Made by a program: the position numbers and the translations under genes. 64,000 bases of DNA from a virus, in the IMG/VR virus record IMGVR_UViG_3300021961_011210, positions 1 to 64,000 of that record. One strand, given 5' to 3'. The stretch's first letter is position 1; each line of letters starts with the position of its first letter. The notes below the pieces were generated by a model. That model searched no databases and had not been told where the DNA came from. It saw only the letters and a program-made list of their open reading frames with translations. Below are positions 55,414-64,000 of the stretch, one piece after another.

Positions 55414-56567
55414 ATGTGTTTGTTAACTATTTCAATTACTCTATCTAATTCTTCTTCTGTCATTAAGTGATTGTTCGGAATATACATTCCATATTCGTGT
55501 ACTCGTTTTGCTATTGGTAAGTCGACTTTTTCGAATCTTTCATACCAAAATGGGTGCTCATTTATAGAACCACAAATCAGAGGACGGCATTCTATGTTAT
55601 TTTCCATTAACTCCTTAGTTAATTCTTTAATATTTTCTGTAATAATCGGATACGAAAAATTAGAAACCATAGAGTGAGGTTGGGGATTTATTTTCCAACC
55701 GTCTGTTTTAATTTCTCGGTGGTATTTTAAAAAATTTTTATTTCTATTAAAAACAATATCATCTAACTTTTCTAATTGTTGGAGTCCTATGAATGCTTGT
55801 AAATCTGTTGCTCTCAGATTAAATCCGGGATAATAAAATGTGTATAAAGCCCGAAAATCACCTATACCATATTTTTCTCTAAGTTGTTTCTGCTTTTCAA
55901 TCGGTAAATCTCTGTCCCATCCATGAGAACGAATAGATAAAAGAATATGATAAAGTTCTTCAGAATTTGTGGATACCATTCCACCCTCTATTGTGGACAT
56001 GTGGTGTCCAAAATAAAATGAAAAAGTAGATAAATCACCAAAAGTCCCGAGTTTTTGTCCATCGTACATGGTACCAGTTGATTCACAAGTATCTTCGATA
56101 AGAAGTATATCATGTTCCTTACACAATTCCATAATTTCATTCATGTGATTTGGAAAACCTAATACATGTACAAGTATTATACATCCGGGGTTTTCCTTTT
56201 CTATAATTTCCTTCAGGTGGTTGATATTTAATCCCAAATTATCTTCATCACATTCACACATGATGGGTGTCATACCGAGTTGTACTGCGGGAGTTACTGT
56301 AGTTACCCAAGATACTGCGGGGACGACAATCTTGTTATTTTTCAATTTACCTGAAAGTAATAAAGAATATACCGCAGCTAAGTTTGCAGAAGAACCTGAG
56401 TTAACAAATACAGAATATTTTACACCCAACCACTCAGACCATTTTTGTTCGAATTCAACATTCAACTGTCCTTTTGTTAAACGAGGGTTAGTCTTTAACC
56501 ATTCAATAAGTTTTTCGATATCTTTGGTATCGATGGTGTCTTTAACTAAATCAATTTTATTCATCAC
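55410..56567 (-). CDS. colD: ColD-like GDP-4-keto-6-deoxymannose 3-dehydratase
   Basis: 385 aa, DegT/DnrJ/EryC1 aminotransferase fold. The PLP pocket motifs NSGSSANLAAVY (56-67) and EDTCESTGT (158-166) are present, but at the PLP-lysine position the motif is FSFYFGHHMSTIEGGMV with His188 instead of Lys. A His there is the hallmark of ColD and related 3-dehydratases, which remove the C3 hydroxyl rather than transaminate. It would act on the Gmd product with pyridoxal phosphate and glutamate. Neighbours Gmd and a Fcl/ColC-like reductase complete a GDP-L-colitose route. Confidence 0.88.
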   Translation of the reverse strand: MMNKIDLVKDTIDTKDIEKLIEWLKTNPRLTKGQLNVEFEQKWSEWLGVKYSVFVNSGSSANLAAVYSLLLSGKLKNNKIVVPAVSWVTTVTPAVQLGMTPIMCECDEDNLGLNINHLKEIIEKENPGCIILVHVLGFPNHMNEIMELCKEHDILLIEDTCESTGTMYDGQKLGTFGDLSTFSFYFGHHMSTIEGGMVSTNSEELYHILLSIRSHGWDRDLPIEKQKQLREKYGIGDFRALYTFYYPGFNLRATDLQAFIGLQQLEKLDDIVFNRNKNFLKYHREIKTDGWKINPQPHSMVSNFSYPIITENIKELTKELMENNIECRPLICGSINEHPFWYERFEKVDLPIAKRVHEYGMYIPNNHLMTEEELDRVIEIVNKHI

Positions 56568-57490
56568 TTTCTTATATTTGGATAATTTTCAGTAAACCAT
56601 TGTATTGTATTCTTCAACCCATCCTTCAATGGTGTGAATTCAAAGTCGGAAGGTGCGTGGGTAATTGCTGGTTTACGCATTTGCCCTTTGGGTTTTGTGT
56701 CATCGAAAATTAAATCTTCACTATCGACGTTTAGCAAATTACATATTGTTTTAGCGGTTTCTAAGATGGTAACTTCTTCGGGGTTAATTGCCATAAATGC
56801 GTCGTCGGACTTCCAATTATCCATGGACCAAATGATTAATTTTGCTAAATCGTCAGAATATATTAATTGTCTCAACGGTGAACCATCACCCCAAACCAAC
56901 ATTTTTTCTTTGTTTTTTCTTGCCAAAAAGGCTCTATGAATCATTGCAGGAACCATATGTCCTTCTTCTAAATGGTAATTATCGTTTATCCCATATACAT
57001 TTGTAGGTATCACAGACACCCAATTCGCTTTTAGGACATTTTTGACAATTTTCATTTCATAACCGGCAAGTCTTTTTGCATAGGAATAACCATAGTTTGT
57101 GAAGTGAGGGGCTCCATTGTCGATTTGATCTGGTGTGAGAGGGTATGTGACTTCTTTGTCGGGAAATATACACGTGGATAATAAATTAACAAAATTGGGT
57201 ATTTCATTTCTAAATGCAGCTTCGATAACATTATTGTTAAGAATAAAGTTATCCAGAAAGAATCCTGTGTTGTTCTTCATATTGGCTTGGACACCACCAA
57301 CCTTAGCCGCGCAGTTTATGATTGTGTTGACTCCGTTTCTCTTAACTTGATGAGTAATGTAATCTAAAGTTTTGTTTCTGTCGGTTAAATCGACTTCAGT
57401 TCTTTTATGATATACATGTGAGTCACCTAATTGTCTTTTAAGTGATGATCCGACTAATCCCTCGGAACCCAATACTAAAATTTTTTTCAT
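56564..57490 (-). CDS. colC: GDP-L-colitose/GDP-L-fucose synthase-like epimerase-reductase
   Basis: 308 aa. NADP-binding start LVLGSEGLVGSSL (5-17), conserved NCAAKVGGVQANM (59-71), LLSTCIFP (103-110, Cys107), YSYAKR (135-140; Tyr135, Lys139) and EEGHMVPAMI (His178). These are the catalytic residues of GDP-fucose synthase Fcl. With a ColD-type enzyme next door the substrate is more likely GDP-4-keto-3,6-dideoxymannose, giving GDP-L-colitose; Fcl activity alone cannot be excluded. It overlaps the colD gene by 4 nt. Confidence 0.85.
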   Translation of the reverse strand: MKKILVLGSEGLVGSSLKRQLGDSHVYHKRTEVDLTDRNKTLDYITHQVKRNGVNTIINCAAKVGGVQANMKNNTGFFLDNFILNNNVIEAAFRNEIPNFVNLLSTCIFPDKEVTYPLTPDQIDNGAPHFTNYGYSYAKRLAGYEMKIVKNVLKANWVSVIPTNVYGINDNYHLEEGHMVPAMIHRAFLARKNKEKMLVWGDGSPLRQLIYSDDLAKLIIWSMDNWKSDDAFMAINPEEVTILETAKTICNLLNVDSEDLIFDDTKPKGQMRKPAITHAPSDFEFTPLKDGLKNTIQWFTENYPNIRK

Positions 57491-58548
57491 TTCATATTAT
57501 TTATTAAGTCCTCCCAAAGTTTATATACTTTTTGTTTTTTTACAATATTAAACTTTTTCATTTCATTAGAAATAGAAGTACTGTCAAAATCCTCAATAAT
57601 ATTGTGTAAATGATTGAAGTCATCAAAATACGTGATACATGGCATCCAATTTTCGTCATAAAAATCTGATAAAGAAATCCATTTTTTTATTATATCATCA
57701 TTTTTGAAGTTGTTTGGATCGACACCAGTAATTGGATTAATTACAGATTTGTTTCCCATATTATTCATGTAATACCAAGAAGATTCTCCCATGACTTTGT
57801 AATCTTTTTTGAATAAATCAAATAAAAACTTCTCACTTGGAAATAGAAGTGGCGTATTCGAGGTGTACTGTTCAAATACCGACATGTACGAAGGACAATA
57901 TGGAAAATGAACTATTCCTTTGTGAGATATTAAATCTTGATACTTGTGATTACCTAAATCAGACTTGTTTATAAATTTATCTGAGTTTAACTCTGTAAGA
58001 GTAGATTTACTGTAATAAACAAATTTATCTTTTGATTGTACGTAACCCTCTCCGTTATAATCACAAAGACTAGGGATATGTTGAACCTCTACATCTAAAA
58101 ATTGTTCGGTGTAAAATTTATCGTACAAGTTGTTTGCCACTAAAATTATTTGTCCATTTTTGTATCCGCTTTGTATAAAATCATTCGTTTTTTTCCATGA
58201 ATCTTCTTTAAAAGAAAAGGGCCACTCATACCTTATAGGTATATTCACAATTATTGGTTTGTCAAAGTTTTTGTAAAGATTCACAAAGGTTGGGGGGTAT
58301 GTTACAATAAACGCATCGAAACTGTTTAATTTTGTACCAAAACTCGAAAAAAATTCATTCTGATAATCCTCTGCAGATAAATGCATCCATCTTCCGTTGT
58401 CTAACATAGGAATAGAATCTTTTCTTCGATTAAAAACCCATGTATGATCAGATAAAGACATATCAAAAACTTTATGTCCCAATTCACCAAATATTTTTTT
58501 CATATCGGCAATTACGGAAATGTGTAAGTCAACATTAAAAAATTTCAT
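57487..58548 (-). CDS. Putative glycosyltransferase
   Basis: 353 aa. The N-terminus (FFNVDLHISVIADMKKIFGE) resembles a GT-B first strand and helix, and GIVHFPYCPSYMSVFEQYTS, then NTPLLFPSEKFL, looks like the acidic donor-site motif (E followed by P-L-L-F-P). No classic signature is complete. Its position inside the glycosyltransferase operon, overlapping the ColC-like gene by 4 nt, supports the call. Confidence 0.55.
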   Translation of the reverse strand: MKFFNVDLHISVIADMKKIFGELGHKVFDMSLSDHTWVFNRRKDSIPMLDNGRWMHLSAEDYQNEFFSSFGTKLNSFDAFIVTYPPTFVNLYKNFDKPIIVNIPIRYEWPFSFKEDSWKKTNDFIQSGYKNGQIILVANNLYDKFYTEQFLDVEVQHIPSLCDYNGEGYVQSKDKFVYYSKSTLTELNSDKFINKSDLGNHKYQDLISHKGIVHFPYCPSYMSVFEQYTSNTPLLFPSEKFLFDLFKKDYKVMGESSWYYMNNMGNKSVINPITGVDPNNFKNDDIIKKWISLSDFYDENWMPCITYFDDFNHLHNIIEDFDSTSISNEMKKFNIVKKQKVYKLWEDLINNMK

Positions 58549-58549
58549 A

Positions 58550-59248
58550 TTATTTGTAATTTGTCATTATTGGGTAAGGAAGTTCTCTAAGAATTCGTTC
58601 TCTGTGTTTGTATGATAATGGATGAAAAATATTTCCTAAAATTGTACTCCAATATAAAGGGTAATTTGAACTATTTTGTTCGTGGGGATGTTTGTGATCT
58701 CTTGGGTTTTGGGCGGGATTATTTTTAAGTAAATCATAATAACTTGTCAGTTTTTGATTTACAATATCAAACCATTCTTTGGTAAAATCTGTTTGAGGTT
58801 TACATATGAATGCTCCGCAACCAATTAATAAATTATAATTTTGTTTTAACAATGAATTATCCTTGGGTTCGAAGTCGTCTAACATGGTGTTGGCTATGTG
58901 ATCGGGATGTCGTTCTTGATATCCGACTACGTCAACCTTATGAGTGGAAATTAAAAAATTGAAATACCCTAACCATGAACCTTGTACATTTTTTATGTCC
59001 GAATACCCTCCACCATAAAAATGCATAAAATAACATCTCAAATAATCAGTTTTATGAACTTCCGATAAAAACTCGAAAGAGGGGTGTAACGGGTATTCCG
59101 TCAATACCCATGATTTCAAATTATACTTTGTAATTAACTGAATTGGAACCCCGCAGTTATTTGTGAGTAATTCAAGATTTTTTTTCCTGATTTCAGGTAA
59201 ATCCCCTTCATTCATCCAAAAACAAAATATTCTTTTTTCAAAACCCAT
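58550..59248 (-). CDS. GT32-like glycosyltransferase
   Basis: 232 aa. The motif HKTDYLRCYFMHFYGGGYSD (about residues 65-84) is the GT32/capsule-type signature with the DxD-like YSDIK. NYNLLIGCGAFICKP is typical for the acceptor side. It should use a nucleotide sugar and a divalent metal. It overlaps the next gene by 11 nt. Confidence 0.78.
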   Translation of the reverse strand: MGFEKRIFCFWMNEGDLPEIRKKNLELLTNNCGVPIQLITKYNLKSWVLTEYPLHPSFEFLSEVHKTDYLRCYFMHFYGGGYSDIKNVQGSWLGYFNFLISTHKVDVVGYQERHPDHIANTMLDDFEPKDNSLLKQNYNLLIGCGAFICKPQTDFTKEWFDIVNQKLTSYYDLLKNNPAQNPRDHKHPHEQNSSNYPLYWSTILGNIFHPLSYKHRERILRELPYPIMTNYK

Positions 59249-59873
59249 GTTTTATATAATTCGAAAGTTTTTCTGTTATTAATGTAGGAAATATATTTTG
59301 AATAACCAAATTACGGAGGTAGTAGGCATCTTCCGTGAAATATTTTGTTTCATCAAATTTATGATTTGCAAAAATTTCTTTTGTTATTGACACATGTCCG
59401 CAGGTAAAATCTAAATGTCCTTGAGTGCTTGTTGGGTAAATGTGACTATCTACTACCATATCAAGATAATTTTTTAAGATTGTTGGCTTTTCATATTTGG
59501 TTCTGCTGAAATCATAATCGGGATAAGATGATTTTTTGTAGTCATGCACAACAACCTTTGAATTTTTGAAGGCTTCTAATAAGAACTCATTTCGTTGTAC
59601 ATGACATGTATCATCTGCATCAATAAATGAAATTATATCTGTATCCAAATTAGATGCTGCTATGTTGCGATTGGCAGATGCTCCCAAGTTATAATTAACC
59701 ATCGAAACAATAACTTCAAACTTATAATCTTTAGGTAATTGGTAGTTTGAAACACCTGAAATACTTAAAGAAACTTTGTCAGGGAGTACTGTTGATTCTT
59801 CAATCGAATCCAAAATTCTTGTGAGGTATGCTAAGTCTTTTCTACCTACAGGGATTGCAATTCCTAAAGTCAT
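59238..59873 (-). CDS. Family 2 glycosyltransferase
   Basis: 211 aa. GT-A start LGIAIPVGRKDLAYLTRILD, then GASANRNIAASNLDTDIISF and the DxD motif FIDADDTCH (about 88-96). CGHVSITKEIF and TEDAYYLRNLV match the ED motif of GT2. All motifs expected for activity are present. It overlaps its upstream neighbour by 4 nt. Confidence 0.85.
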   Translation of the reverse strand: MTLGIAIPVGRKDLAYLTRILDSIEESTVLPDKVSLSISGVSNYQLPKDYKFEVIVSMVNYNLGASANRNIAASNLDTDIISFIDADDTCHVQRNEFLLEAFKNSKVVVHDYKKSSYPDYDFSRTKYEKPTILKNYLDMVVDSHIYPTSTQGHLDFTCGHVSITKEIFANHKFDETKYFTEDAYYLRNLVIQNIFPTLITEKLSNYIKHGF

Positions 59874-60538
59874 AATACTAATTTATAATCGTCGGTTAAT
59901 GGTTCATCATTTATATTCATACGTTCCCCAACAAATCTGCCGTTTACCCTTTCAATGGGGAACGGTTTTTTTTCGAAAAAGTCGTCATGTGTGGTTCTAT
60001 CTTCTTGAAACATTTGATAGATTACTCTCAGAAAATTCTGATCATCTCCATAGTTATTTCTCGAAACATTTGGGTATTTCAAAATAAGTTTAGTTAGATT
60101 TACAACACCTCCTTTAATTCCCCACATTCCTCCTAACATTCCCAATTCAAAGTTTCCTGCTGGTACACTGTGGTACGGGTGATCTCTCATTACATGTAAT
60201 GTTTTACCACTTGAAATCCATTCTTCTACTGCCAACTTCTCACGAACACTGACTCTTGAATCTGTGTCACGAAATATCGCATATTCACAGTCCTCCAAAT
60301 CGGCAGCCAAAAATCTCCAAAACATTCCATAGATTCCCATGGTTGTAACATCAATACATTTAATCCCCATTGATTCTAGTTTACGAATAATTGCGGGAGA
60401 AACTGTATTGTTATAATATACTATCATCTCCCAACCTTCATAAATCAATTTGTATTGTTCTGCATTTTTAATTGCACCAATGCTGTAAATCGGATCTTTT
60501 CCCCAAAGACTAAAACTAATGTATCGTTTATTTCTCAT
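59870..60538 (-). CDS. Glycosyltransferase-like protein
   Basis: 222 aa. The motif AIFRDTDSRVSVRE (about 87-100) is a DxD motif in GT-A context, preceded by MFWRFLAADLEDCEY. FELGMLGGMWGIKGG is an acceptor-loop-like segment. The family is not named by me. Coupled to its neighbours by 4-nt overlaps. Confidence 0.68.
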   Translation of the reverse strand: MRNKRYISFSLWGKDPIYSIGAIKNAEQYKLIYEGWEMIVYYNNTVSPAIIRKLESMGIKCIDVTTMGIYGMFWRFLAADLEDCEYAIFRDTDSRVSVREKLAVEEWISSGKTLHVMRDHPYHSVPAGNFELGMLGGMWGIKGGVVNLTKLILKYPNVSRNNYGDDQNFLRVIYQMFQEDRTTHDDFFEKKPFPIERVNGRFVGERMNINDEPLTDDYKLVL

Positions 60539-61275
60539 TTCAGTTGTTCATAAAATTTTTCAAATCTATTTGGTTCCAAAGGTGATGTACCATGCGAGTT
60601 CAGTTGAAAATGCTCAACATAATCTTTGGCTAAAAAAACTTTTCCTTTCGTTGTAAAATAAAAAAAACTTAAACTTCTTTCGTGTGCATGTCCGGCATAT
60701 TGAAAATCTTTCATCGATTCAAAAACAGGTTCAAACCACTTTAAATATTCTATGAGATATTCTGTTCTCCATGTTGTGTTACTTGTTGCACTCCATTGTG
60801 TATTAGATGGGAGTTTGGATAGTAACTCATCTATGTCGACACCGTGTTTATCTTTAATTTTCTCAATCATCAAATCACTCCATATTCTGTCTTTGATATA
60901 ACAAGGTTCTTGTAACGACATAGGAAAAAACCCAATAAAATCCATTTTTGTCTTCGATAATTTAGTGACAAAGTCGGAGACATCCTTTTTGATATTCATA
61001 TCATATTCAAACATTATTGAATATTCAGAAGTTAAAAGTCCATTTTTCCAAAGAGCATACCATCCGGTAAATGACGTCCATTTAGGGTACTGTTCTATAT
61101 TGATTGGAAGGTTTCGAGCTATTATGACGTTCTCTAAATTTTCTACTTTATCAATATTCCCATTACCGACAAAAACATATTTGAGATTAGGGAGTTCGGA
61201 AAATTTATTGGTGTTCAAATAATCAATTATAACGTTTTGATTATGTACAAATATAAAAGAAGATATCAGGTTCAT
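60535..61275 (-). CDS. Putative glycosyltransferase
   Basis: 246 aa. SIMFEYDMNIKKDVSDF (about 83-100) may carry the acidic EYD metal motif of a GT-A enzyme, preceded by GWYALWKNGLLTSEY. GHAHERSLSFFYFT lies in the C-terminal half. The similarity to known families is weak; operon context supports the call. Confidence 0.55.
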   Translation of the reverse strand: MNLISSFIFVHNQNVIIDYLNTNKFSELPNLKYVFVGNGNIDKVENLENVIIARNLPINIEQYPKWTSFTGWYALWKNGLLTSEYSIMFEYDMNIKKDVSDFVTKLSKTKMDFIGFFPMSLQEPCYIKDRIWSDLMIEKIKDKHGVDIDELLSKLPSNTQWSATSNTTWRTEYLIEYLKWFEPVFESMKDFQYAGHAHERSLSFFYFTTKGKVFLAKDYVEHFQLNSHGTSPLEPNRFEKFYEQLK

Positions 61276-62000
61276 ATCAATTTAATTGCGTTTTTATTTA
61301 GATATGCAGTATACTCCACAGCGTTTTTAAGTCTATAATGAGTATTTAAATTGTGTTGTCTGTTAAATGTTGATTGTCGGGATGCTAATGTTTCATATCT
61401 TTTGATTACATATTCTGGCGCCAAATACTTGTAATGTAAAAGCATCAATTCGGCTTTTTCCGATTCTTTATAATCACTTGCATTTGACTGATGTGCTCCG
61501 AAACCAAAAACCATGTCAACATCAGGATTGAAAACAATATTTTTACACATTGGTTCATAAGTTTCATGTGAACCGTATTGTACGATTTCAGTAATGAGTC
61601 TACCATCGTATTGTGGAAATTTTTTACTAAACATATCTCTCCCGTCTATTTTAGGAACTTGAATACCTTTTTCTTTGTATTCAGCAAGTTTTTGCAGTAG
61701 ATTCGGGTGGTATAGTATTTCATCACAATCACAAGTGATAACCCAATCAACATTTTGATTTCTACTTTTTGTACGATATTCTAAAGATTTTATCTTTCTG
61801 TTTATATCGTCGTTCATAGAGTCTTCACTTTCCCACTTTATAACCTCGACTTTTTCGTACTTTTCATAAATTTCATCAGAAGAATCTGTGGACATGTTAT
61901 CATACACAAAAATTTTACTACAAATAGTTGAGTAATAATCCAAAATGAATGGGAGAATTTTTTCTTCATTCCAAGCTATTATATGTGCGTGAATATTCAT
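61272..62000 (-). CDS. Glycosyltransferase (GT2/GT92-like)
   Basis: 242 aa. AHIIAWNEEKILPFILDYY, FVYDNMSTDSSDEI and WVITCDCDEILYHP (the DxDE motif, about 92-105) are the signature of the Glyco_tranf_2_4 group. GAHQSNASDY and LLHYKYLAPEYVIKRY match its C-terminal motifs. It should be active, with an unknown sugar. Confidence 0.85.
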   Translation of the reverse strand: MNIHAHIIAWNEEKILPFILDYYSTICSKIFVYDNMSTDSSDEIYEKYEKVEVIKWESEDSMNDDINRKIKSLEYRTKSRNQNVDWVITCDCDEILYHPNLLQKLAEYKEKGIQVPKIDGRDMFSKKFPQYDGRLITEIVQYGSHETYEPMCKNIVFNPDVDMVFGFGAHQSNASDYKESEKAELMLLHYKYLAPEYVIKRYETLASRQSTFNRQHNLNTHYRLKNAVEYTAYLNKNAIKLI

Positions 62001-62001
62001 A

Positions 62002-62787
62002 TTACAATTTTAAATTTTTTTTCCATAATTCTAAAACTTCTTGATTGGACAATTTAGAAACTTCATTTTGTGTTTCTTCATTACCGTAAAAATCTGTGCC
62101 TGTAAGATAAGATTCGTCCTTCACTAAACAAGCAACTTCTCCCTTTGACGAATGGTAAACCCTTCCAATCATGTCATACATTTCTTGTTTGTTTGTAGTA
62201 TGCCCATAAAGAACAACTTCAGGAGTTAAAAGCGGTTTGACAAACTTTTGGAAATAGTTTGAATCACCAATATGTCCGAATAAGTAAATTTTTTCGCATT
62301 TATCTTTTTTAGCTCGTATTATAGAAATGTGTGTTTGTTTTCTTTCCTCGATTGTTCCAATTATACCAGCCACTTTTGAAACTTGGGTTTTGTCTTTTTT
62401 TTCTAAATTTTCTTTCAGATTCGGAATAATAACAAAGTCTTCATTGTAATCCGAGTGGTAATCACGATGTTGTTGATGTAGAAATACTACTTTGTCAAAA
62501 TATTTTTTTATTTTACCAACAGGAAACCACCATTTTTCATGGCAAGACAATAGAACAACTTCAGCGTTTGGACGAGAGTCGAGTTGTGTGAAATGATAAA
62601 TAAGTCTATCATCCTCTTCAATTTTTAAATTTTCAATTTTGTCTGATTTACATTTTCCCAAGTGATAATCTTGATTACCATATAGAGTGCAATCGATACC
62701 GTTTTCGTTCAAAAAATTTGTCAGTGTTATAAAAGCAACCGTAGAACCGCCTTTATCTGTGTATCCTGATATAATTTTTACTTTCAT
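62002..62787 (-). CDS. GT-B-like glycosyltransferase
   Basis: 261 aa. N-terminal SGYTDKGGSTVAFITLTNFL is the GGS-type loop of GT4 enzymes. A second domain begins at VAGIIGTIEERKQTHISI and continues with IYLFGHIGD ... VVLYGHTTNKQEMYDMIGRV. The usual E-x7-E motif is degenerate (KGEVACLVKDE). It is shorter than typical GT4 proteins, so it may be a reduced member. Confidence 0.65.
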   Translation of the reverse strand: MKVKIISGYTDKGGSTVAFITLTNFLNENGIDCTLYGNQDYHLGKCKSDKIENLKIEEDDRLIYHFTQLDSRPNAEVVLLSCHEKWWFPVGKIKKYFDKVVFLHQQHRDYHSDYNEDFVIIPNLKENLEKKDKTQVSKVAGIIGTIEERKQTHISIIRAKKDKCEKIYLFGHIGDSNYFQKFVKPLLTPEVVLYGHTTNKQEMYDMIGRVYHSSKGEVACLVKDESYLTGTDFYGNEETQNEVSKLSNQEVLELWKKNLKL

Positions 62788-64000
62788 TTTTGTTGTGTGA
62801 TGAAGGGGTGTAGTTCCTTATTATTTTGCACAGATTGATTCAAATTTTTAAAGTCCAACAAAGTTCTTTCCAAAAAGTAGTCAGCCAAAAATCCATTTTG
62901 AACCACTAAAGAATTAGTGTCAACCAAAACTTTTTTCTTTTTGGATGATAACATCATTGCAAACTCATTGAAAAATAAACTGTTCTCGTAGTTAATGTTA
63001 AACCAATCAACTAATTTTAAACTCGCGGGTGACGTACATATAAAATTAACAAAATTACCTACAGGATTATTGACGTTTCCAAACGAATAATTGTAGAAAG
63101 AGTTTTGATGATTCAAATGAAGTCCTAAGTGATTTTGTTTACTCAAAGTGATGTATAATGATGAAGATAATACGTTATTTCTCTCATCAAAAGCTAAAGG
63201 GAATGAGCATCCAAATTCACGTTTGGATTGCTTATAAGTCTCAGACATATTGAAAAAAACATCATTTAAAATATCAACTTCATCTGTTGAAATGAATACC
63301 AATTCAACACCCTCCAAAATTTCATCTTGATATTTTAGTATTGAAGAATTTTTTGGGAAGTCGTTGAAAAAACCCTCAAAAACTTCTACTCCTTCAATTG
63401 ACTGCAAATCTTCATAGTTGTTGTCATTAGATATAACACAAATTTCTAGGGTTTCGTGATTATATGTTTTAACAGTTTCTACAAAGTTTTTTGTTTTTTC
63501 TGTGTCAGTCGATTGAACAAGTAGGATTGAAGGAATTTTCAATTTATTTATTTTCTTGTTAAGAATAATTTCAGGTTTCATAAAAATAGGTAAGTTATCA
63601 TCATACTTTTCGATAAAGTATTCACGATTAGTTTCCCATTGCTCATTGGTTTGTCCCACAGATTTATGGGTAATTCTAACGTCAAAAATGACACCGATTT
63701 TTACGTTTTGAAGGTAATTCGAGACACAAAAATCTAAATCATAAAAGTGAAAACCTTCAATATCCTTTCCAAAAGGATTTTGTATTTTTGTTTTATTAAC
63801 TGCGATGAAAACTCCATCAACAATCACAGTAGGGATTATTTCATTAACCCAATTTTTACAATATTTTGATTCCCAACGTTTACCATCACTTTCGTGGTTT
63901 ACAATGCCAACCATTTTCGACGGGTCTTCCCACCATTTACCTGATGCTGGTAAATTTGTAGTTCCTGCCACACCAAGAATTCCGTAATCAGATTCTTCAA
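62784..64000 (-). CDS. Glycosyltransferase, N-terminus outside window
   Basis: The frame stays open to the right edge, so the gene starts beyond 64000. The visible start reads ESDYGILGVAGTTNLPAS, and then KWWEDPSKMVGIVNH, VIVDGVFIAVNK (DGVF motif) and EGFHFYDLDFCVSNYL follow. These are the conserved blocks of the Glyco_tranf_2_5 family, normally found in the second half of its domain, which proves that the N-terminal part is missing here. A second region after about residue 165 of the visible part looks like another Rossmann-like domain. Confidence 0.82.
   Translation of the reverse strand, partial: EESDYGILGVAGTTNLPASGKWWEDPSKMVGIVNHESDGKRWESKYCKNWVNEIIPTVIVDGVFIAVNKTKIQNPFGKDIEGFHFYDLDFCVSNYLQNVKIGVIFDVRITHKSVGQTNEQWETNREYFIEKYDDNLPIFMKPEIILNKKINKLKIPSILLVQSTDTEKTKNFVETVKTYNHETLEICVISNDNNYEDLQSIEGVEVFEGFFNDFPKNSSILKYQDEILEGVELVFISTDEVDILNDVFFNMSETYKQSKREFGCSFPLAFDERNNVLSSSLYITLSKQNHLGLHLNHQNSFYNYSFGNVNNPVGNFVNFICTSPASLKLVDWFNINYENSLFFNEFAMMLSSKKKKVLVDTNSLVVQNGFLADYFLERTLLDFKNLNQSVQNNKELHPFITQQK

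Noticed and set aside
1-64000. Prophage or host chromosome segment
   Set aside because: No integrase, attachment-site pair or host housekeeping blocks are visible; gene order and overlaps are those of a large virulent T4-like phage. The window alone cannot exclude integration elsewhere.

Overview
The window is a stretch of a large, AT-rich, T4-related myovirus genome whose host is almost certainly a member of the Bacteroidota (flavobacteria-like). The phage identity rests on an ordered head module on the + strand: TerL (30445), portal (32251), prohead protease (35623), acidic scaffold (36705) and gp23-type major capsid protein (38259). A baseplate-like module and a gp55-like late sigma factor lie on the - strand (42883-50142). 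The host is inferred from three signals: Bacteroidota-type -7 elements (TAnnTTTG), the absence of Shine-Dalgarno sequences with A/T-rich or almost absent leaders, and Bacteroidota-like versions of ClpC and bS21.

Layout. 1-3.7 kb (- strand): a small operon with methylglyoxal synthase and a HAD phosphatase, two tiny genes, then thioesterase, secreted nuclease and GH19 endolysin. 3.7-14.5 kb (mostly +): an accessory and putative virion region with a zinc-ribbon/HExxH protein, membrane proteins and a 962-aa protein. 14.5-17.3 kb (-): an RNA and DNA-repair island holding a tRNA-Leu(UAA) gene split by a group I intron with an HNH homing endonuclease, a second HNH gene, a glycosylase-like gene, a DUF6011-like gene and a tmRNA gene. 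17.4-26.7 kb: two OmpA-like proteins sharing one N-terminal motif, an M20 peptidase, and a divergent clpC/hsp20 pair separated by two inverted-repeat operators. 26.7-42.2 kb (+): the head module, interrupted by a - strand gene for ribosomal protein bS21. 42.2-50.1 kb (-): baseplate and tail proteins and the late sigma factor. 50.1-64 kb (-): a long polysaccharide operon with about ten glycosyltransferases, an ADP-heptose kinase/adenylyltransferase pair, and Gmd, a ColD-like dehydratase and a ColC/Fcl-like reductase, which together would make GDP-L-colitose.

Regulation. Two promoter classes can be read directly. A 7-mer TATTTAT sits 6-40 nt before about two dozen genes and is the probable late promoter, read by the gp55-like factor at 49381. 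TAnnTTTG elements precede the stress, repair, RNA and small-operon genes and look like host-sigma promoters, often so close to the ATG that the mRNA would be leaderless.

Most interesting points: (1) the intron-split tRNA-Leu(UAA), cut at the same anticodon position as in cyanobacteria and plastids; (2) a phage-borne GDP-colitose route with His at the PLP-lysine position of the ColD-like enzyme; (3) a phage tmRNA whose 21-codon tag ends EEVTVA instead of an ALAA-type degron; (4) an N-terminal motif ending in [LIV]-x-E shared by many otherwise unrelated proteins, resembling a capsid-targeting sequence removed by the prohead protease; and (5) the clpC/hsp20 control region.
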